The translations under genes and the position numbers were made by a program. Under the pieces are notes generated by a model. It was not told the DNA's origin, searched no databases, and was given only the letters and a program-made list of their open reading frames with translations. Below, one piece after another: positions 20,957 through 32,145 of a stretch of 64,000 nucleotides of DNA (position 1 is the first letter of the stretch; each line of letters begins with the position of its first letter). Origin of the DNA: Bartonella quintana (GTDB taxonomy: Bacteria; Pseudomonadota; Alphaproteobacteria; Rhizobiales; Rhizobiaceae); NCBI RefSeq assembly GCF_009936175.1, contig NZ_AP019773.1, positions 558,001-622,000 of the forward strand, read 5' to 3'.

Positions 20957-21970
20957 ATGATCCAGAAAAACTGGCAGGAACTCATTAAACCCAATAAGGT
21001 TGAGTTTTGTACACATGATAATCCGAACATTTCGAGTGTGATTGTGGAGCCTCTTGAGCGTGGTTTTGGCTTAACGTTAGGGAATGCGCTTCGTCGTGTA
21101 TTGTTGTCATCGCTTCGTGGTGCTGCAATTACTGCTGTGCAGATTGATGGTGTATTACACGAATTTTCATCAATTCCGGGTGTTCGTGAGGATGTTACAG
21201 ATATTATTCTAAATATCAAAGAAATTGCACTTCGTATGCAAGAAGAGGGGCCTAAACGTGTCGTTGTTTGTAAAGAGGGCCCTGGTGTTGTAAGAGCTGG
21301 GGATATCAATACTGTTGGTGATATGGAAATTCTCAATCCAGAGCATGTTATCTGTACTCTTGATGAAGGTGCTGAGATTCGTATGGAATTTATTATCAAT
21401 ACAGGGAAAGGTTATATTCCCTCTGATCGTAATTGTGTTGATGATGGGCGAATCGGTCTTATTCCAGTTGACAGTCTTTATTCTCCAATTCGTAAAGTAT
21501 CTTATAAAGTAGAGAATACACGTGAAGGTCAAGTTCTGGATTATGATAAGTTAACGCTAACTATTGAAACCAATGGTGCTGTTAATGGAGAAGATGCTGT
21601 TGCCTTTGCAGCGCGTATTCTCCAGGATCAATTATCGTTGTTTGTCAATTTTGAAGAGCCACAGAAAGAAATTGTTGACGAGTCTGATTCAGAGCTTGCT
21701 TTTAACCCTGCGCTTCTCAAAAAAGTGGATGAGTTAGAACTTTCAGTTCGTTCGGCCAATTGTCTTAAGAATGATAATATTGTTTATATTGGTGATCTTA
21801 TTCAAAAAACAGAATCTGAAATGCTTCGTACACCAAATTTTGGGCGCAAATCGTTAAATGAAATTAAAGAGGTTTTGGCATGTATGGGATTGCATCTCGG
21901 TATGGAAATTCCTACGTGGCCACCTGAAAACATTGATGATCTTGCTAAACGCTATGAAGATCAGTATTAA
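20957..21970 (+). CDS. rpoA: RNA polymerase alpha subunit
   Basis: Assembles RNA polymerase and contacts activators; 337 residues. The N-terminal domain holds [20 protein letters not shown]. The C-terminal domain, from about residue 255, has [16 protein letters not shown] and [16 protein letters not shown], the helix-hairpin-helix that binds UP elements. The start [14 protein letters not shown] is family-like; the frame opens 11 codons earlier at 20924. Confidence 0.97.
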   Translation: MIQKNWQELIKPNKVEFCTHDNPNISSVIVEPLERGFGLTLGNALRRVLLSSLRGAAITAVQIDGVLHEFSSIPGVREDVTDIILNIKEIALRMQEEGPKRVVVCKEGPGVVRAGDINTVGDMEILNPEHVICTLDEGAEIRMEFIINTGKGYIPSDRNCVDDGRIGLIPVDSLYSPIRKVSYKVENTREGQVLDYDKLTLTIETNGAVNGEDAVAFAARILQDQLSLFVNFEEPQKEIVDESDSELAFNPALLKKVDELELSVRSANCLKNDNIVYIGDLIQKTESEMLRTPNFGRKSLNEIKEVLACMGLHLGMEIPTWPPENIDDLAKRYEDQY

Positions 21971-21994
21971 AATTAGAATTTAAGGAGAAGGTTT

Positions 21995-22426
21995 ATGCGC
22001 CATAGTAAGTCAGGTCGCAAGTTGAACCGGACTGCCAGTCACCGTAAAGCGATGTTTGCAAATATGGCGATTTCGCTGATCGAGCATGAGCAGATTGTGA
22101 CAACGCTTCCAAAAGCTAAGGAAATTCGTCCTATTGTTGAAAAGTTGGTTACGCTTGGTAAGCGTGGAGGTTTGCATGCACGTCGACAAGCAATTGCAGC
22201 GCTTCGTGATGTAGGGAAAGTTGCAAAGTTATTTGATACACTTGCACCGCGTTATGCATCGCGCAACGGTGGATATTTGCGTATTATAAAAGCGGGATTT
22301 CGTACTGGTGATAATGCACCTATGGCTGTTATAGAGTTTGTTGATCGTGATGTTGATGCGAAGGGTGCTGTAGACCGTGCGCGCGCAGAGAGCGCTGCAA
22401 ATGAAAAAGAAGCTTCTTCTTTATAA
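21995..22426 (+). CDS. rplQ: 50S ribosomal protein L17
   Basis: Last gene of the ribosomal block, 143 residues. [20 protein letters not shown] is diagnostic, and the middle [20 protein letters not shown] is conserved. An alphaproteobacterial C-terminal extension rich in Ala and Glu follows. A hairpin terminator comes 28 bases after the stop. Confidence 0.97.
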   Translation: MRHSKSGRKLNRTASHRKAMFANMAISLIEHEQIVTTLPKAKEIRPIVEKLVTLGKRGGLHARRQAIAALRDVGKVAKLFDTLAPRYASRNGGYLRIIKAGFRTGDNAPMAVIEFVDRDVDAKGAVDRARAESAANEKEASSL

Positions 22427-22454
22427 GGTATTCTTTCTTTTGGATTTTTGAAGG

Positions 22455-22479
22455 CCGTCTTTCCAGGACGGTTTTTTTT
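22455..22479 (+). terminator. Rho-independent terminator of the ribosomal block
   Basis: CCGTC (22455-22459) pairs with GACGG (22467-22471) around a seven-base loop, followed at once by a run of eight T. It is the best terminator in the window and ends transcription after rplQ. Confidence 0.85.
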
Positions 22480-22638
22480 ATGTGCATTTTACAGCCAGTT
22501 TTATTCAAGAGATAAATATGGAAATAGTGTCACAAGATATTGAATTATTTTATTTTTATAATATTTGTTATTCAGATAGGTTGTTTTTATTCTTAATTAT
22601 AAATATTAATGTAAATGCTTAGCTTATGGAGAATGAGG

Positions 22639-22653
22639 GAGGATCTTATCCTC
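22639..22653 (+). other. Small hairpin in the leader of the protease gene
   Basis: GAGGAT (22639-22644) and ATCCTC (22648-22653) form a perfect stem with a three-base loop, 41 bases before the protease start. It has no U-run of terminator quality (TTTATTAG follows). A role in mRNA stability or regulation is possible. Confidence 0.35.
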
Positions 22654-22693
22654 TTTATTAGAGTAGGTTAGTTTTTTTTAAGGAGCGCGAGTC

Positions 22694-24088
22694 ATGAGGC
22701 ATTTTTTTGTGTTGGGACTTTTTTTTGCAATTATGGCACAAATATCGTTTCATTGTGTATATGCCCAAATTCCGCAAACGCGAAAAGAAATCACTCTTTC
22801 ATTTGCTCCTTTAGTTAAAAAGACTATTCCGTCTGTTGTGAATATTTATGCAGCTCGGCAAATTAGAGCACGTTCACCTTTTGAGGGAGATCCTTTTTTT
22901 GAACAATTTTTTGGTCGTTATCAAAATAACCGACCTTTACGTAAGCAGTCGTCATTGGGGTCTGGGGTAATTGTTGATGCACGTGGTTTGATCGTTACAA
23001 ATTACCATGTCATTAAAGATGCAAACGAAATTAAAGTTGCTCTTTCTGACGGGCGAGAGTTTGAGAGTAAAATCATGCTAAAAGATGAAGCAACTGATAT
23101 TGCAGTGCTTGAAATTGATGCAAAGGGTGCTCAATTTCCTATTCTTCCTTTGGGAGATTCTGATACAGTTGAAGTTGGTGATCTTGTTCTTGCAATTGGT
23201 AATCCTTTTGGTGTTGGACAAACAGTTACAAGTGGTATTGTTTCAGCGCAAGCGCGTACACGTGTTGGTATTTCTGATTTTGACTTTTTTATTCAAACAG
23301 ATGCTGCCATTAATCCAGGGAATTCTGGTGGAGCTTTGATTGATATGAAAGGACAATTAATCGGGATTAATACAGCTATTTATTCGCGCTCAGGTGGTTC
23401 TGTAGGGATTGGTTTTGCTATTCCGGCGAATCTTGTGAAAGTGATGCTTGATACTGTGAGACGCGGTGGGAAATATTTTGTACCACCTTATATTGGTGCG
23501 TCTTTCCAAAATGTTACACCTGATATTGCAGGTGGTTTAGGTCTAGAACGTCCTTATGGTGCTCTTGTTATTGAAATTATGAAAGACAGTCCGGCTGCAA
23601 AAGCTGGTTTGAAAGTAGGCGATGTTATTTTGGGTGTGCAAGGAATGCGCGTTGATAGTCCAGACAGTCTTGGATATCGCTTGATGACAGCTGGTATTGG
23701 GCACAGTCTTGTTTTAGAATATTTACGAAGTGGAAAAACTTTCCAAACGAAAATAACCGTTTCATCAATACCGGAATCTGCATTTTTAAAATCTGAAAAA
23801 ATTATTGATGAAAGTCCTCTTTCTGGTGCTGAAGTATTGGATTTAACACCGCAAAATAGTCGACGTTTTCATCTTCCTAAATCTGCAAAAGGTGTTGTGA
23901 TTACCAATCTTGATGAAATGAGCAATGCTGCTGGGATTTTTCGTCCTGGAGATATTTTGCGTGTTGTGAATGGCCATAAAATTCTAACAGTCAATCAGTT
24001 AAAAAAGGTCCTTATGCAAGGTCGTTCGCGTATTTGGCAATTGGAATATGAACGTGATGGTATGTACATTCGTCAATTTATTCGCTGA
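22694..24088 (+). CDS. Periplasmic serine endoprotease, DegP/DegQ (HtrA) family
   Basis: Degrades or refolds damaged envelope proteins. 464 residues: signal peptide 1-24 (cleavage near VYA-Q), trypsin-like domain with triad His105 (TNYHVI), Asp135 (ATDIAVLE) and Ser211 (NPGNSGGAL), then a PDZ domain from about 270 (YIGASFQNVTP) and a second PDZ from about 375. The order signal-protease-PDZ-PDZ is the DegP/DegQ layout. It follows the ribosomal terminator and is eight bases before rarA, so the two are likely co-transcribed. Bartonella genomes have further HtrA paralogues, so a specific symbol is not given. Confidence 0.92.
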   Translation: MRHFFVLGLFFAIMAQISFHCVYAQIPQTRKEITLSFAPLVKKTIPSVVNIYAARQIRARSPFEGDPFFEQFFGRYQNNRPLRKQSSLGSGVIVDARGLIVTNYHVIKDANEIKVALSDGREFESKIMLKDEATDIAVLEIDAKGAQFPILPLGDSDTVEVGDLVLAIGNPFGVGQTVTSGIVSAQARTRVGISDFDFFIQTDAAINPGNSGGALIDMKGQLIGINTAIYSRSGGSVGIGFAIPANLVKVMLDTVRRGGKYFVPPYIGASFQNVTPDIAGGLGLERPYGALVIEIMKDSPAAKAGLKVGDVILGVQGMRVDSPDSLGYRLMTAGIGHSLVLEYLRSGKTFQTKITVSSIPESAFLKSEKIIDESPLSGAEVLDLTPQNSRRFHLPKSAKGVVITNLDEMSNAAGIFRPGDILRVVNGHKILTVNQLKKVLMQGRSRIWQLEYERDGMYIRQFIR

Positions 24089-24096
24089 GGTTTTTT

Positions 24097-25416
24097 TTGA
24101 GTAAGGATTTTTTTACTTCGTCTTTTGATCTTCAGGTTAATAAAAAACGGCCGCTTCCAGAAAGAATGCGCCCTCGCTCTCTTAAAGATGTAACGGGACA
24201 AAATCATCTGCTTGGAGAGAAAGGTTTGCTTTCACGCATGGTGGTGGCTGGCTCAATTGGTTCGATGATTTTCTGGGGGCCTCCAGGAACAGGAAAAACG
24301 ACAGTTGCACGTTTGTTAGCACTTGAAAAAAAATTCGCTTTTGAGCAAGTTTCTGCTATTTTCACTGGGGTTTCTGAGCTTAAGAAAATTTTTGAAGTTG
24401 CTCAAGCGCGTTTTATGTCTGGATGTAAAATGCTTTTGTTTGTCGATGAAATTCATCGCTTTAATCGTGCGCAACAGGATAGTTTTCTTCCGTTTATGGA
24501 GGATGGTACTGTAATTCTTATTGGTGCAACGACAGAAAACCCTTCATTTGAACTTAATGCTGCACTTCTTTCTCGCGCACGTGTTTTGACATTTCTTCCA
24601 CATGACAATGAAAGTTTGAGTATGCTTTTGAAACGCGCTGAAAAAGTAGAAGGAAAGATTCTTCCCTTGGATGATGATGCCAGAGATGTGTTAATAGGAA
24701 TGTCTGACGGTGATGCACGGGCAGCGTTAACATTGGCAGAGGAAGTTTGGTCTGTTGCACAGCCGGGTGAGATATTCGATGCTGGTACCTTGCAAAAAAT
24801 TATTCAGCGTCGTGCTCCAATTTATGATAAGGGGCGAGATGGTCATTATAATCTCATTTCAGCCTTGCATAAATCCGTTCGTGGATCTGATCCTGATGCT
24901 GCTCTTTATTACTTAGCACGTATGTTTGACGCGGGGGAAGATCCTTTATACATTGGGCGAAGATTGGTTCGTATGGCTGTTGAAGATGTCGGTTTAGCAG
25001 ATCCGCAAGCTCTTGTTATTTGTAATGCGGCAAAAGACGCTTATGATTATTTAGGATCACCTGAGGGAGAATTGGCTTTGGCGCAAGCGTGTCTTTATGT
25101 TGCAACTGCACCAAAATCAAATGCAACATATCTCGCGTATAAGGCAGCTATGCATAGTGCACGTAAAAATGGTTCTTTTCCTCCTCCTAGGCATATCCTT
25201 AATGCGCCTACAAAATTTATGAAAGAAGAAGGGTATGGGCATGGTTATCGCTATGATCATGATGAACCAGATGCTTTTTCAGGACAAGAATATTTTCCTG
25301 AACAGCTTGGGCAGCAGATCTATTATCAACCACGAGAACGGGGTTTTGAACGTGAGATTGCGAAGCGTCTTGAGTGGTGGAAGCAATTGCGCAAAAAGCG
25401 AGGCAATCAAAAGTGA
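24097..25416 (+). CDS. rarA: Replication-associated recombination protein A (AAA ATPase)
   Basis: Clamp-loader-like AAA ATPase acting at stalled replication forks, 439 residues. Walker A GPPGTGKTT at 61-69, Walker B LLFVDEIHRF, sensor 1 IGATTENPSFELN and sensor 2 in the GDARAAL region. The C-terminal MgsA-type tetramerisation domain contains HKSVRGSDPDAALYYLARM. The start is TTG, eight bases after the protease stop, with no good ATG nearby. Confidence 0.94.
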   Translation: MSKDFFTSSFDLQVNKKRPLPERMRPRSLKDVTGQNHLLGEKGLLSRMVVAGSIGSMIFWGPPGTGKTTVARLLALEKKFAFEQVSAIFTGVSELKKIFEVAQARFMSGCKMLLFVDEIHRFNRAQQDSFLPFMEDGTVILIGATTENPSFELNAALLSRARVLTFLPHDNESLSMLLKRAEKVEGKILPLDDDARDVLIGMSDGDARAALTLAEEVWSVAQPGEIFDAGTLQKIIQRRAPIYDKGRDGHYNLISALHKSVRGSDPDAALYYLARMFDAGEDPLYIGRRLVRMAVEDVGLADPQALVICNAAKDAYDYLGSPEGELALAQACLYVATAPKSNATYLAYKAAMHSARKNGSFPPPRHILNAPTKFMKEEGYGHGYRYDHDEPDAFSGQEYFPEQLGQQIYYQPRERGFEREIAKRLEWWKQLRKKRGNQK

Positions 25417-25496
25417 AATTTTAATGGAGACAGTCTTTTTTATGTCCCTAAACTGATTACATCCGTTATAGGGTTGTAATCCTAACGATCTTAGTT

Positions 25497-25667
25497 ATGT
25501 CTAAAACGAGTATTATTTTTCGTAAAGCAAAAAATTTTCCTTTTTATATAACCAAATATTCATATACGCAAAATGCAATTTTAAGCAATATTTATCCAGC
25601 TGTAATCCGCGTGGGCTGCTCTGTATTTATAGTTTCCGCAGTTGCATGCGGTGTAGTATGGTTTTGA
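25497..25667 (+). CDS. Possible 56-residue membrane protein (hypothetical)
   Basis: I read this frame by hand: ATG at 25497, TGA at 25665. The basic N-terminal half (MSKTSIIFRKAKNFPF) is followed by a C-terminal hydrophobic stretch (VFIVSAVACGVVW), suggesting one membrane segment. The ribosome site is poor, and I recognise no family. It lies in the 609-base gap between rarA and recA, which otherwise holds only short inverted repeats (GATTAC/GTAATC near 25455-25481, TCCTCC/GGAGGA near 25681-25700). It could be chance. Confidence 0.25.
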   Translation: MSKTSIIFRKAKNFPFYITKYSYTQNAILSNIYPAVIRVGCSVFIVSAVACGVVWF

Positions 25668-26025
25668 TTGTGTTGAATTTTTCCTCCTCAATAGCGGAGG
25701 ATGAATGAAGGGGCGTGTTCTTTTAAATACTTATCAAAAGGACTATGTATAAAGCATCGTGTTAAAATTAAATTGTTTCTTTTCGAGAGGAAAGATATAA
25801 GTATATCGAATTTCTCTCCTTTGTAGGGAGGTGTTTTATTGAAGTGTATTTTGTGTGATAAGGTAAGGAACAGCAACTTTTTTATCATGAGAATGGGCTA
25901 TCTTAGACATAATGTAGGAATAGGAATGAAAATAGTCTGTGAAAATCTAAACTCAAGACTTTAGTTAAGTTAAAATAACAGTGTACAGTGGAATTAGATT
26001 ATTGTGGTCAGTTAAGGATATAATC

Positions 26026-27069
26026 GTGGATAAAACAAAAGCTCTCGATGCTGCTCTCTCACAAATTGAACGTTCTTTTGGTAAAGGCTCAATTATGCGT
26101 CTTGGGCAAAAAGAGCAGGTTGTTGAAATTGAAACAATCCCAACTGGTTCATTATCTTTGGATATTGCTTTGGGTGTTGGTGGATTACCGAAGGGGCGTA
26201 TTGTTGAAATTTATGGACCAGAAAGTTCTGGAAAAACAACATTAGCTCTTCATGCTATTGCTGAAGCACAAAAAAATGGTGGGGTTTGCGCTTTTATTGA
26301 TGCGGAGCACGCTCTTGATCCTATTTATGCGCGTAAACTTGGTGTTGATTTAGAGAACTTGTTCATTTCTCAGCCAGATACCGGTGAACAGGCATTGGAA
26401 ATTACCGAGACACTTGTTCGTTCTGGTGCAGTTGATGTACTCGTTGTTGATTCCGTAGCCGCTTTGACGCCGCGTGCGGAAATTGATGGTGAAATGGGTG
26501 ATGCTTTGCCCGGATTGCAAGCTCGGTTGATGAGCAAAGCTTTGCGAAAATTAACCGCATCGATTTTCCGCTCTAACTGTATGGTGATCTTTATTAACCA
26601 AATTCGTATGAAAATTGGGGTGATGTTTGGTTCTCCTGAAACGACAACAGGCGGAAACGCTTTAAAGTTTTATGCTTCTGTTCGTTTGGACATTCGCCGC
26701 GTTGGCTCCATTAAAGATCGGGATATGATTGTTGGTAACCAGACACGTGTTAAAGTGGTCAAAAATAAATTGGCGCCTCCATTTAAACAGGTTGAGTTTG
26801 ACATTATTTATGGTGAAGGTATTTCTAAATTAGGTGAGTTGATTGATTTAGGTGTCAAAGTTGGCATTGTGGAAAAGTCAGGTTCGTGGTTCTCTTATAA
26901 TTCTCAGCGTTTAGGACAAGGGCGAGAAAATGCGAAGCAGTTTTTACGCGAACACGCAGAGATAGCAACAGAGATCGAAACGGCTTTGCGTCAAAATGCT
27001 GGTTTGATTGCGATTGAGTTGTTAGAAAATGCAGGATCAGAAAATACAGAAAGCGATGAAGCAATTTGA
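26026..27069 (+). CDS. recA: Recombinase RecA
   Basis: Strand-exchange protein for homologous recombination, 347 residues. The P-loop GPESSGKTT lies near residues 64-72; MAW-type stretch is [20 protein letters not shown], loop L1/L2 region [19 protein letters not shown], and an acidic C-terminus is present. The frame opens at a GTG at 25981, but the GTG at 26026 ([15 protein letters not shown]) fits the family and has AAGGA seven bases upstream. No GTTC-N7-GTTC box, the alphaproteobacterial LexA site, was seen in the upstream gap. Confidence 0.97.
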   Translation: MDKTKALDAALSQIERSFGKGSIMRLGQKEQVVEIETIPTGSLSLDIALGVGGLPKGRIVEIYGPESSGKTTLALHAIAEAQKNGGVCAFIDAEHALDPIYARKLGVDLENLFISQPDTGEQALEITETLVRSGAVDVLVVDSVAALTPRAEIDGEMGDALPGLQARLMSKALRKLTASIFRSNCMVIFINQIRMKIGVMFGSPETTTGGNALKFYASVRLDIRRVGSIKDRDMIVGNQTRVKVVKNKLAPPFKQVEFDIIYGEGISKLGELIDLGVKVGIVEKSGSWFSYNSQRLGQGRENAKQFLREHAEIATEIETALRQNAGLIAIELLENAGSENTESDEAI

Positions 27070-27195
27070 TGGCGTATTTGTTTGGATGTAATTCCTTCAT
27101 TTGAAATTTTTTCTGTTTTTATTTGTTAGAGTTTTTAAATATAAAACCGCTTACTTCTCAACCTTTTTGAAAAAACATTTCACTTTTTGATTAAA

Positions 27196-27224
27196 TTGAC
27201 TCCACGTGCGGCACAGAAGATATT
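27196..27224 (+). promoter_or_regulatory. Probable sigma-70 promoter of alaS
   Basis: TTGACT (27196-27201), a 17-base spacer and GATATT (27219-27224), 55 bases before the alaS ATG. The -35 is good and the -10 is moderate. It lies in the 210-base recA-alaS gap. Confidence 0.45.
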
Positions 27225-27279
27225 TAATGAGAGGTGATTTTGCTTCTATAGTTTTATACTTTACTCTGCAGGTGTCAAT

Positions 27280-29946
27280 ATGAATAGTGTTAATAGTATC
27301 CGGTCAACTTTCTTGGATTATTTTCATCTTAATGGGCATAAAGTTCTTTCTTCTAGCCCACTTGTTCCACGTAACGATCCCACACTCATGTTTACAAATG
27401 CAGGAATGGTGCAGTTTAAAAATGTTTTTACTGGACTTGAACAGCGTCCTTGTAAACAGGCAACAACTGCACAAAAATGTGTCCGTGTGGGGGGAAAGCA
27501 TAATGATCTTGATAATGTTGGCTATACGGCACGCCATCATACATTTTTTGAAATGTTGGGTAATTTTTCTTTCAGTGATTATTTCAAAGAAGAAGCGATT
27601 TTTTTGTCATGGAATCTTTTAACGAAAGAATTTTGTCTTCCAAAGGATAAATTGTTGGTGACAGTTTATCATAGTGATGATGTCGCTGCTGAACTGTGGC
27701 GTAAAATTTCAAATCTTTCAGACGAAAAAATTGTCCGTATTGCGACAGTTGATAATTTTTGGGCGATGGGGGAGACAGGACCTTGTGGTCCTTGTTCCGA
27801 GATTTTTTATGATCATGGTGATGAAATTTGGGGAGGACCTCCTGGCAGTGCGAATGAAGGTGGTGATCGCTTTATTGAGATTTGGAATCTTGTCTTTATG
27901 CAGTATGAGCAGGTAAGCAAGGAAGAGCGTGTTGAATTGCCTCATCCTTCTATTGATACAGGTATGGGATTAGAGCGCATTGCTGCTGTTTTGCAAGGTG
28001 TTCACGATAATTACGATATTGATCTTTTTCGTGCGTTAATTGGTGCGTCACAAGAGATAACAGGGGTTGAGGCAACGGGTGATTTTATTGCGAGTCATCG
28101 TGTGATTTCTGATCATCTTCGCTCATGTGCATTTTTGATTGCTGATGGTGTTCTTCCGTCCAATGAAGGAAGGGGATATGTTTTACGTCGTATTATGCGT
28201 CGTGCTATGCGTCATGCGCATTTTCTTGGTGTTAAAGAACCATTGATGTGGCGTCTTTTGCCTGCTTTAGTTCGCGAAATGGGACAAGCCTATCCTGAAT
28301 TGGTGCGTGCTGAATCTTTGATTTCAGAAACTTTGAAGTTAGAAGAGATGCGTTTTCGTAAAACTCTTGAACGAGGGCTTGGTTTGTTGAACGAAGCAAG
28401 TAGCAATCTTAAAGAAGGGGATCATTTTAATGGTGAAATCGCTTTCAAGCTTTATGATACCTATGGTTTTCCGCTCGATTTGACGCAGGATGCTCTTCGA
28501 TGTCGTGGAATATCTGTTGATGTTGATGCTTTTGATAAAGCGATGCAACGTCAGAAAACGGAAGCGCGTGCCAATTGGTCTGGTTCTGGTGAAGCTGTAA
28601 CAGAGACAATCTGGTTTGCTATCCGTGATCGAGTGGGAGCTACAGAATTTTTGGGTTATGAAATAGAAAAAGCTGAAGGCATTATTACAGCTCTTATTTG
28701 TGATGGTAAAGTTGTTGATCATATTTCTTCAGGACAGAAAGCTATTCTTGTTGTTAATCAAACACCTTTTTATGGTGAATCTGGTGGGCAGATTGGTGAT
28801 AGTGGTATCATTTCTAGTGGGTGTTTTGTTTTTGAAGTGCATGATACCCAGAGAAAGAGTAATGGTGTTTTTATCCATATTGGAGAAGTTAAATCTGGTC
28901 AGGCAAAGACATTTGAGTGTGTAGAATTAACTGTAGATGTTATTCGTCGTCAAAAAATCCGTGCGAACCATTCTGCTACCCACTTATTACACGAAGCTTT
29001 ACGCCAAATATTGGGACCTCATATTACACAAAAAGGTTCTCTTGTATTGCCAGATCGGTTGCGTTTTGATTTTTCTCATCCAAAATCCGTTTCTTCAGAA
29101 GAACTGAAGAAAATAGAGGATTTAGCAAATGACATTGTTTTGCAAAATAGTGAAGTAACAACACATCTCATGGCTCTGGATGATGCAATTTCTGAAGGAG
29201 CGATGGCATTATTTGGTGAAAAATATGGCGATGAGGTTCGCGTTGTTTCTATGGGGAACACGCTTGAACCGGAAGGACTAAAAAAGCGTTGGTCAATTGA
29301 GCTTTGTGGGGGCACGCATGTGGAGAGAACAGGGGATATCGGTCTAATTCATATCGTTTCTGAAAATTCTGTAGCGGCTGGAGTGCGTCGTATTGAAGCT
29401 TTAACAGGCACAGCTGCGCGCCTTTATCTTAATCGCCAAGATGAGAGAATCCGTGAAATTTCTAGCCTTTTAAAAACTGTTCCTGCTGATGTGGGAGAGC
29501 GTGTTAGTAATTTACTGCATGAGTATAATAGGCTTTCACAAGCATGTACTGAGTTACGCAAGAAAATTATATTGAGTGGTAATACGATAAAGAATAATCA
29601 AGAAGATATTACAATCATCAATGGTATTTCCTTTATGGGACGTGTTGTTAGAAATATTTTACCACGGGATCTTAAAGCATTAGTGGATGATGGAAAAAAA
29701 CAAATTGGATCTGGAGTCGTTGCCGTCATAAGTGTTGCAGAGAATGGTAAAGGGAGTGCCGTTGTTGGGGTTACAGATGATTTAACGGATAAATTAAATG
29801 CTGTTGATCTCATTCATATTCTTTCAGATGTTCTTGGTGGTAAAGGTGGTGGTGGTCGTCCTAATATGGCACAGTCTGGTGGTCCTGAAGGGGATAAAGC
29901 TGTTGGTGCACTTGCAGCGTTAAAAGCTTCTCTTGAAAAAATTTGA
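27280..29946 (+). CDS. alaS: Alanyl-tRNA synthetase
   Basis: Charges tRNA-Ala, 888 residues, full length. The class II catalytic core begins [16 protein letters not shown] and includes [18 protein letters not shown]. The editing domain has [15 protein letters not shown] and [13 protein letters not shown], which supply the zinc ligands. The C-Ala domain ends with [16 protein letters not shown]. It follows recA, a frequent arrangement in alphaproteobacteria. Confidence 0.97.
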   Translation: MNSVNSIRSTFLDYFHLNGHKVLSSSPLVPRNDPTLMFTNAGMVQFKNVFTGLEQRPCKQATTAQKCVRVGGKHNDLDNVGYTARHHTFFEMLGNFSFSDYFKEEAIFLSWNLLTKEFCLPKDKLLVTVYHSDDVAAELWRKISNLSDEKIVRIATVDNFWAMGETGPCGPCSEIFYDHGDEIWGGPPGSANEGGDRFIEIWNLVFMQYEQVSKEERVELPHPSIDTGMGLERIAAVLQGVHDNYDIDLFRALIGASQEITGVEATGDFIASHRVISDHLRSCAFLIADGVLPSNEGRGYVLRRIMRRAMRHAHFLGVKEPLMWRLLPALVREMGQAYPELVRAESLISETLKLEEMRFRKTLERGLGLLNEASSNLKEGDHFNGEIAFKLYDTYGFPLDLTQDALRCRGISVDVDAFDKAMQRQKTEARANWSGSGEAVTETIWFAIRDRVGATEFLGYEIEKAEGIITALICDGKVVDHISSGQKAILVVNQTPFYGESGGQIGDSGIISSGCFVFEVHDTQRKSNGVFIHIGEVKSGQAKTFECVELTVDVIRRQKIRANHSATHLLHEALRQILGPHITQKGSLVLPDRLRFDFSHPKSVSSEELKKIEDLANDIVLQNSEVTTHLMALDDAISEGAMALFGEKYGDEVRVVSMGNTLEPEGLKKRWSIELCGGTHVERTGDIGLIHIVSENSVAAGVRRIEALTGTAARLYLNRQDERIREISSLLKTVPADVGERVSNLLHEYNRLSQACTELRKKIILSGNTIKNNQEDITIINGISFMGRVVRNILPRDLKALVDDGKKQIGSGVVAVISVAENGKGSAVVGVTDDLTDKLNAVDLIHILSDVLGGKGGGGRPNMAQSGGPEGDKAVGALAALKASLEKI

Positions 29947-30145
29947 AGACTAATTTTCTCTTTATTCTTGTTTTTTATATTGAGGAGATAACGTTTTCTG
30001 GGAACGCTTAATCTTGTATATACTATTGCAGCACTAAAAATGAATTACATCAATCCAACAAATCCCTTGATTCGCAGCGACGAAATATTCTTGCGATATT
30101 CACGTTGAGAGCGATTTTTTACGCGAGCTTATGAAAAGCGCTGTT

Positions 30146-31933
30146 CTATGATGCTATGGCTTCATGCAATGAGATCACGTTTTTATCTTCTCCTTTTATC
30201 GTTGGTTGATCGATTATCAAACCACCGGCTTTTAAGAGTTTATAGAAGCGCCCACCTTTATCGATCAATTCTTGAAAATTTCCTTTTTCAATTAAGTGGC
30301 CATTTTCTAGAAAGAGGACAAGATCAGCATGACGAATTGTTGAAAGACGATGGGCTATAATAAAAGTGGTGCGGTTATGGCTTATGCAATCAAGAGCATC
30401 TTTAACGCGTGCTTCTGTTTCGACATCAAGAGCACTTGTTGCTTCATCCAGAATGAGAATGGGTGCATTTTTTAAAACAGCGCGTGCGATTGCTAATCGC
30501 TGTTTCTCTCCGCCTGACAATTGAGAACCTCGCTCACCAACCATTGTATTGTAACGATCGGTTTTTTTTAAAATAAAATCATGTGCAGCTGCTATTTTTG
30601 CTGCTTCATAAAGTTCTTCATTTGTTGCGGTTGCTCTCCCTATCAAGATGTTGTCGTGAATACTACGGTTGAAAAGACCAGCGTCTTGAAACACTGTTGC
30701 TAGAGATTTTCGTAAGGATTCACGATTAATAGAGCGTATATTTATTCCGTCAATGGAGATATGTCCAAATGTAGGTTCGTATACGCGCTGCAACAAATTG
30801 ATTAATGTTGTTTTTCCAGCACCTGTTGGTCCTACAATCGCAACAGTTTGTCCTGTTTTAACCTTAAATGAGATGTCAAAAACACCTTGAGAAGAATTTG
30901 GAAATTTATACGTAACATGGTGGAATTGTACTGTGCCTTTAACATTTTGGAGGCAAGGTAGATTTTCAGGTTCATTGATATGAAAGGTTGAGTCTTCCAT
31001 TGAAAAGAATTCTTGTAGTTTTGCTTGTGAGGATACGGTTAAATTAATGAAATTGCTCATTTGATCAAGACGGCTAATCATTAATTGTGCAAATCCAACA
31101 AAAGCAACAACTTCACCTACGCGTAATTGGCCTTTTGCTACAAAAAAAGCTCCAAGCAGAAGGACACAAACGATTGAAATGGTTGAGGCTGTTCGGTTTA
31201 AACCACTTGCAAGAGCCCACCAATTGAGAACAGGATTTTGTGCTTTAAGAAGATCGTTTGTATAGTTATGCAGTGCTGAGGTTTCTTCCCTTATTCGGTT
31301 ATAGCTTTGTACAATAGAAACGTTAGAAATTGAATCACTAACATGTTGAAAGAGATTATGATGATAGCATTCTACAGCGGCTTGACCGTCTTTTGTTTTT
31401 CGCATCACTAAACGTGCAATGAGTACATAGATGATGGCAAGCACAACCAAGACTATTGAAAGACGCCAATTCATGTTAAAGGCTATGGGGATGAGAATGA
31501 ATAATGCAACAAGAGTTGAGAGATGCTGACGCATAAAATCAAGCCATATGGCTGACATGGAATCTATAGCTCGCAAGAGGATATGGAGAGCATTAGAAGT
31601 TCCACGCTGTTGATGCCAGCTTAAGGGCATAGCAATGATACGTTCGAAAGATTCGGTTAAAACGGCTAAGCGGTGTCTATGTGTTAAGCGATCAGCACTG
31701 CGAGCAACAAGGACATAAGCAATAATATGAGAAATACCAAAACATACCCAAATTGTGAGGGTAAGGATAATTGCTGATTTTTCTGCAATCGAGTCAATGA
31801 CACGTCCAAATAAAATAGGTTCTGCAATGGTGATAATAGCCAACATAACGTTAGCGGCACAGATTAAAAGAGAAGCATTTTTTTCTTTCTTTAGGTATGT
31901 GAGGACACGAGCATAGGCTTTAAATAGGGACAC
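30146..31933 (-). CDS. ndvA: Cyclic beta-1,2-glucan exporter, ATP-binding/permease protein (NdvA/ChvA type)
   Basis: ABC exporter half-transporter, 595 residues. About six membrane segments fill the first 300 residues. The ATPase domain follows with Walker A VGPTGAGKTTLIN, signature LSGGEKQRLAIARA, Walker B ILILDEATSALD and the His switch IIAHRLST. The N-terminal MSLFKAYARVLTYLKKEKNA and the overall sequence resemble the rhizobial NdvA/ChvA family, which exports cyclic glucan to the periplasm for osmoadaptation and host interaction. The glucan synthase is not in the window, so the substrate is inferred. Confidence 0.85.
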   Translation of the reverse strand: MSLFKAYARVLTYLKKEKNASLLICAANVMLAIITIAEPILFGRVIDSIAEKSAIILTLTIWVCFGISHIIAYVLVARSADRLTHRHRLAVLTESFERIIAMPLSWHQQRGTSNALHILLRAIDSMSAIWLDFMRQHLSTLVALFILIPIAFNMNWRLSIVLVVLAIIYVLIARLVMRKTKDGQAAVECYHHNLFQHVSDSISNVSIVQSYNRIREETSALHNYTNDLLKAQNPVLNWWALASGLNRTASTISIVCVLLLGAFFVAKGQLRVGEVVAFVGFAQLMISRLDQMSNFINLTVSSQAKLQEFFSMEDSTFHINEPENLPCLQNVKGTVQFHHVTYKFPNSSQGVFDISFKVKTGQTVAIVGPTGAGKTTLINLLQRVYEPTFGHISIDGINIRSINRESLRKSLATVFQDAGLFNRSIHDNILIGRATATNEELYEAAKIAAAHDFILKKTDRYNTMVGERGSQLSGGEKQRLAIARAVLKNAPILILDEATSALDVETEARVKDALDCISHNRTTFIIAHRLSTIRHADLVLFLENGHLIEKGNFQELIDKGGRFYKLLKAGGLIIDQPTIKGEDKNVISLHEAIAS

Positions 31934-32145
31934 AGACGATTATCTCCAATAACTATCACAAGTATAAAGGTTACTATTTTTTAGTTATCTTTGAGCTAAT
32001 AAAATTTAAACAGGAAGAAAATGCAAATTTGAATACTGATTGTAATGTAATGTGATAAAGCTAATTTTTAGGATATGGATTTTTGTGTTTATAAAGATAG
32101 GACGTAAAAATAGATCAATAAAATTAATGGCAAGGGAACTCTGTC

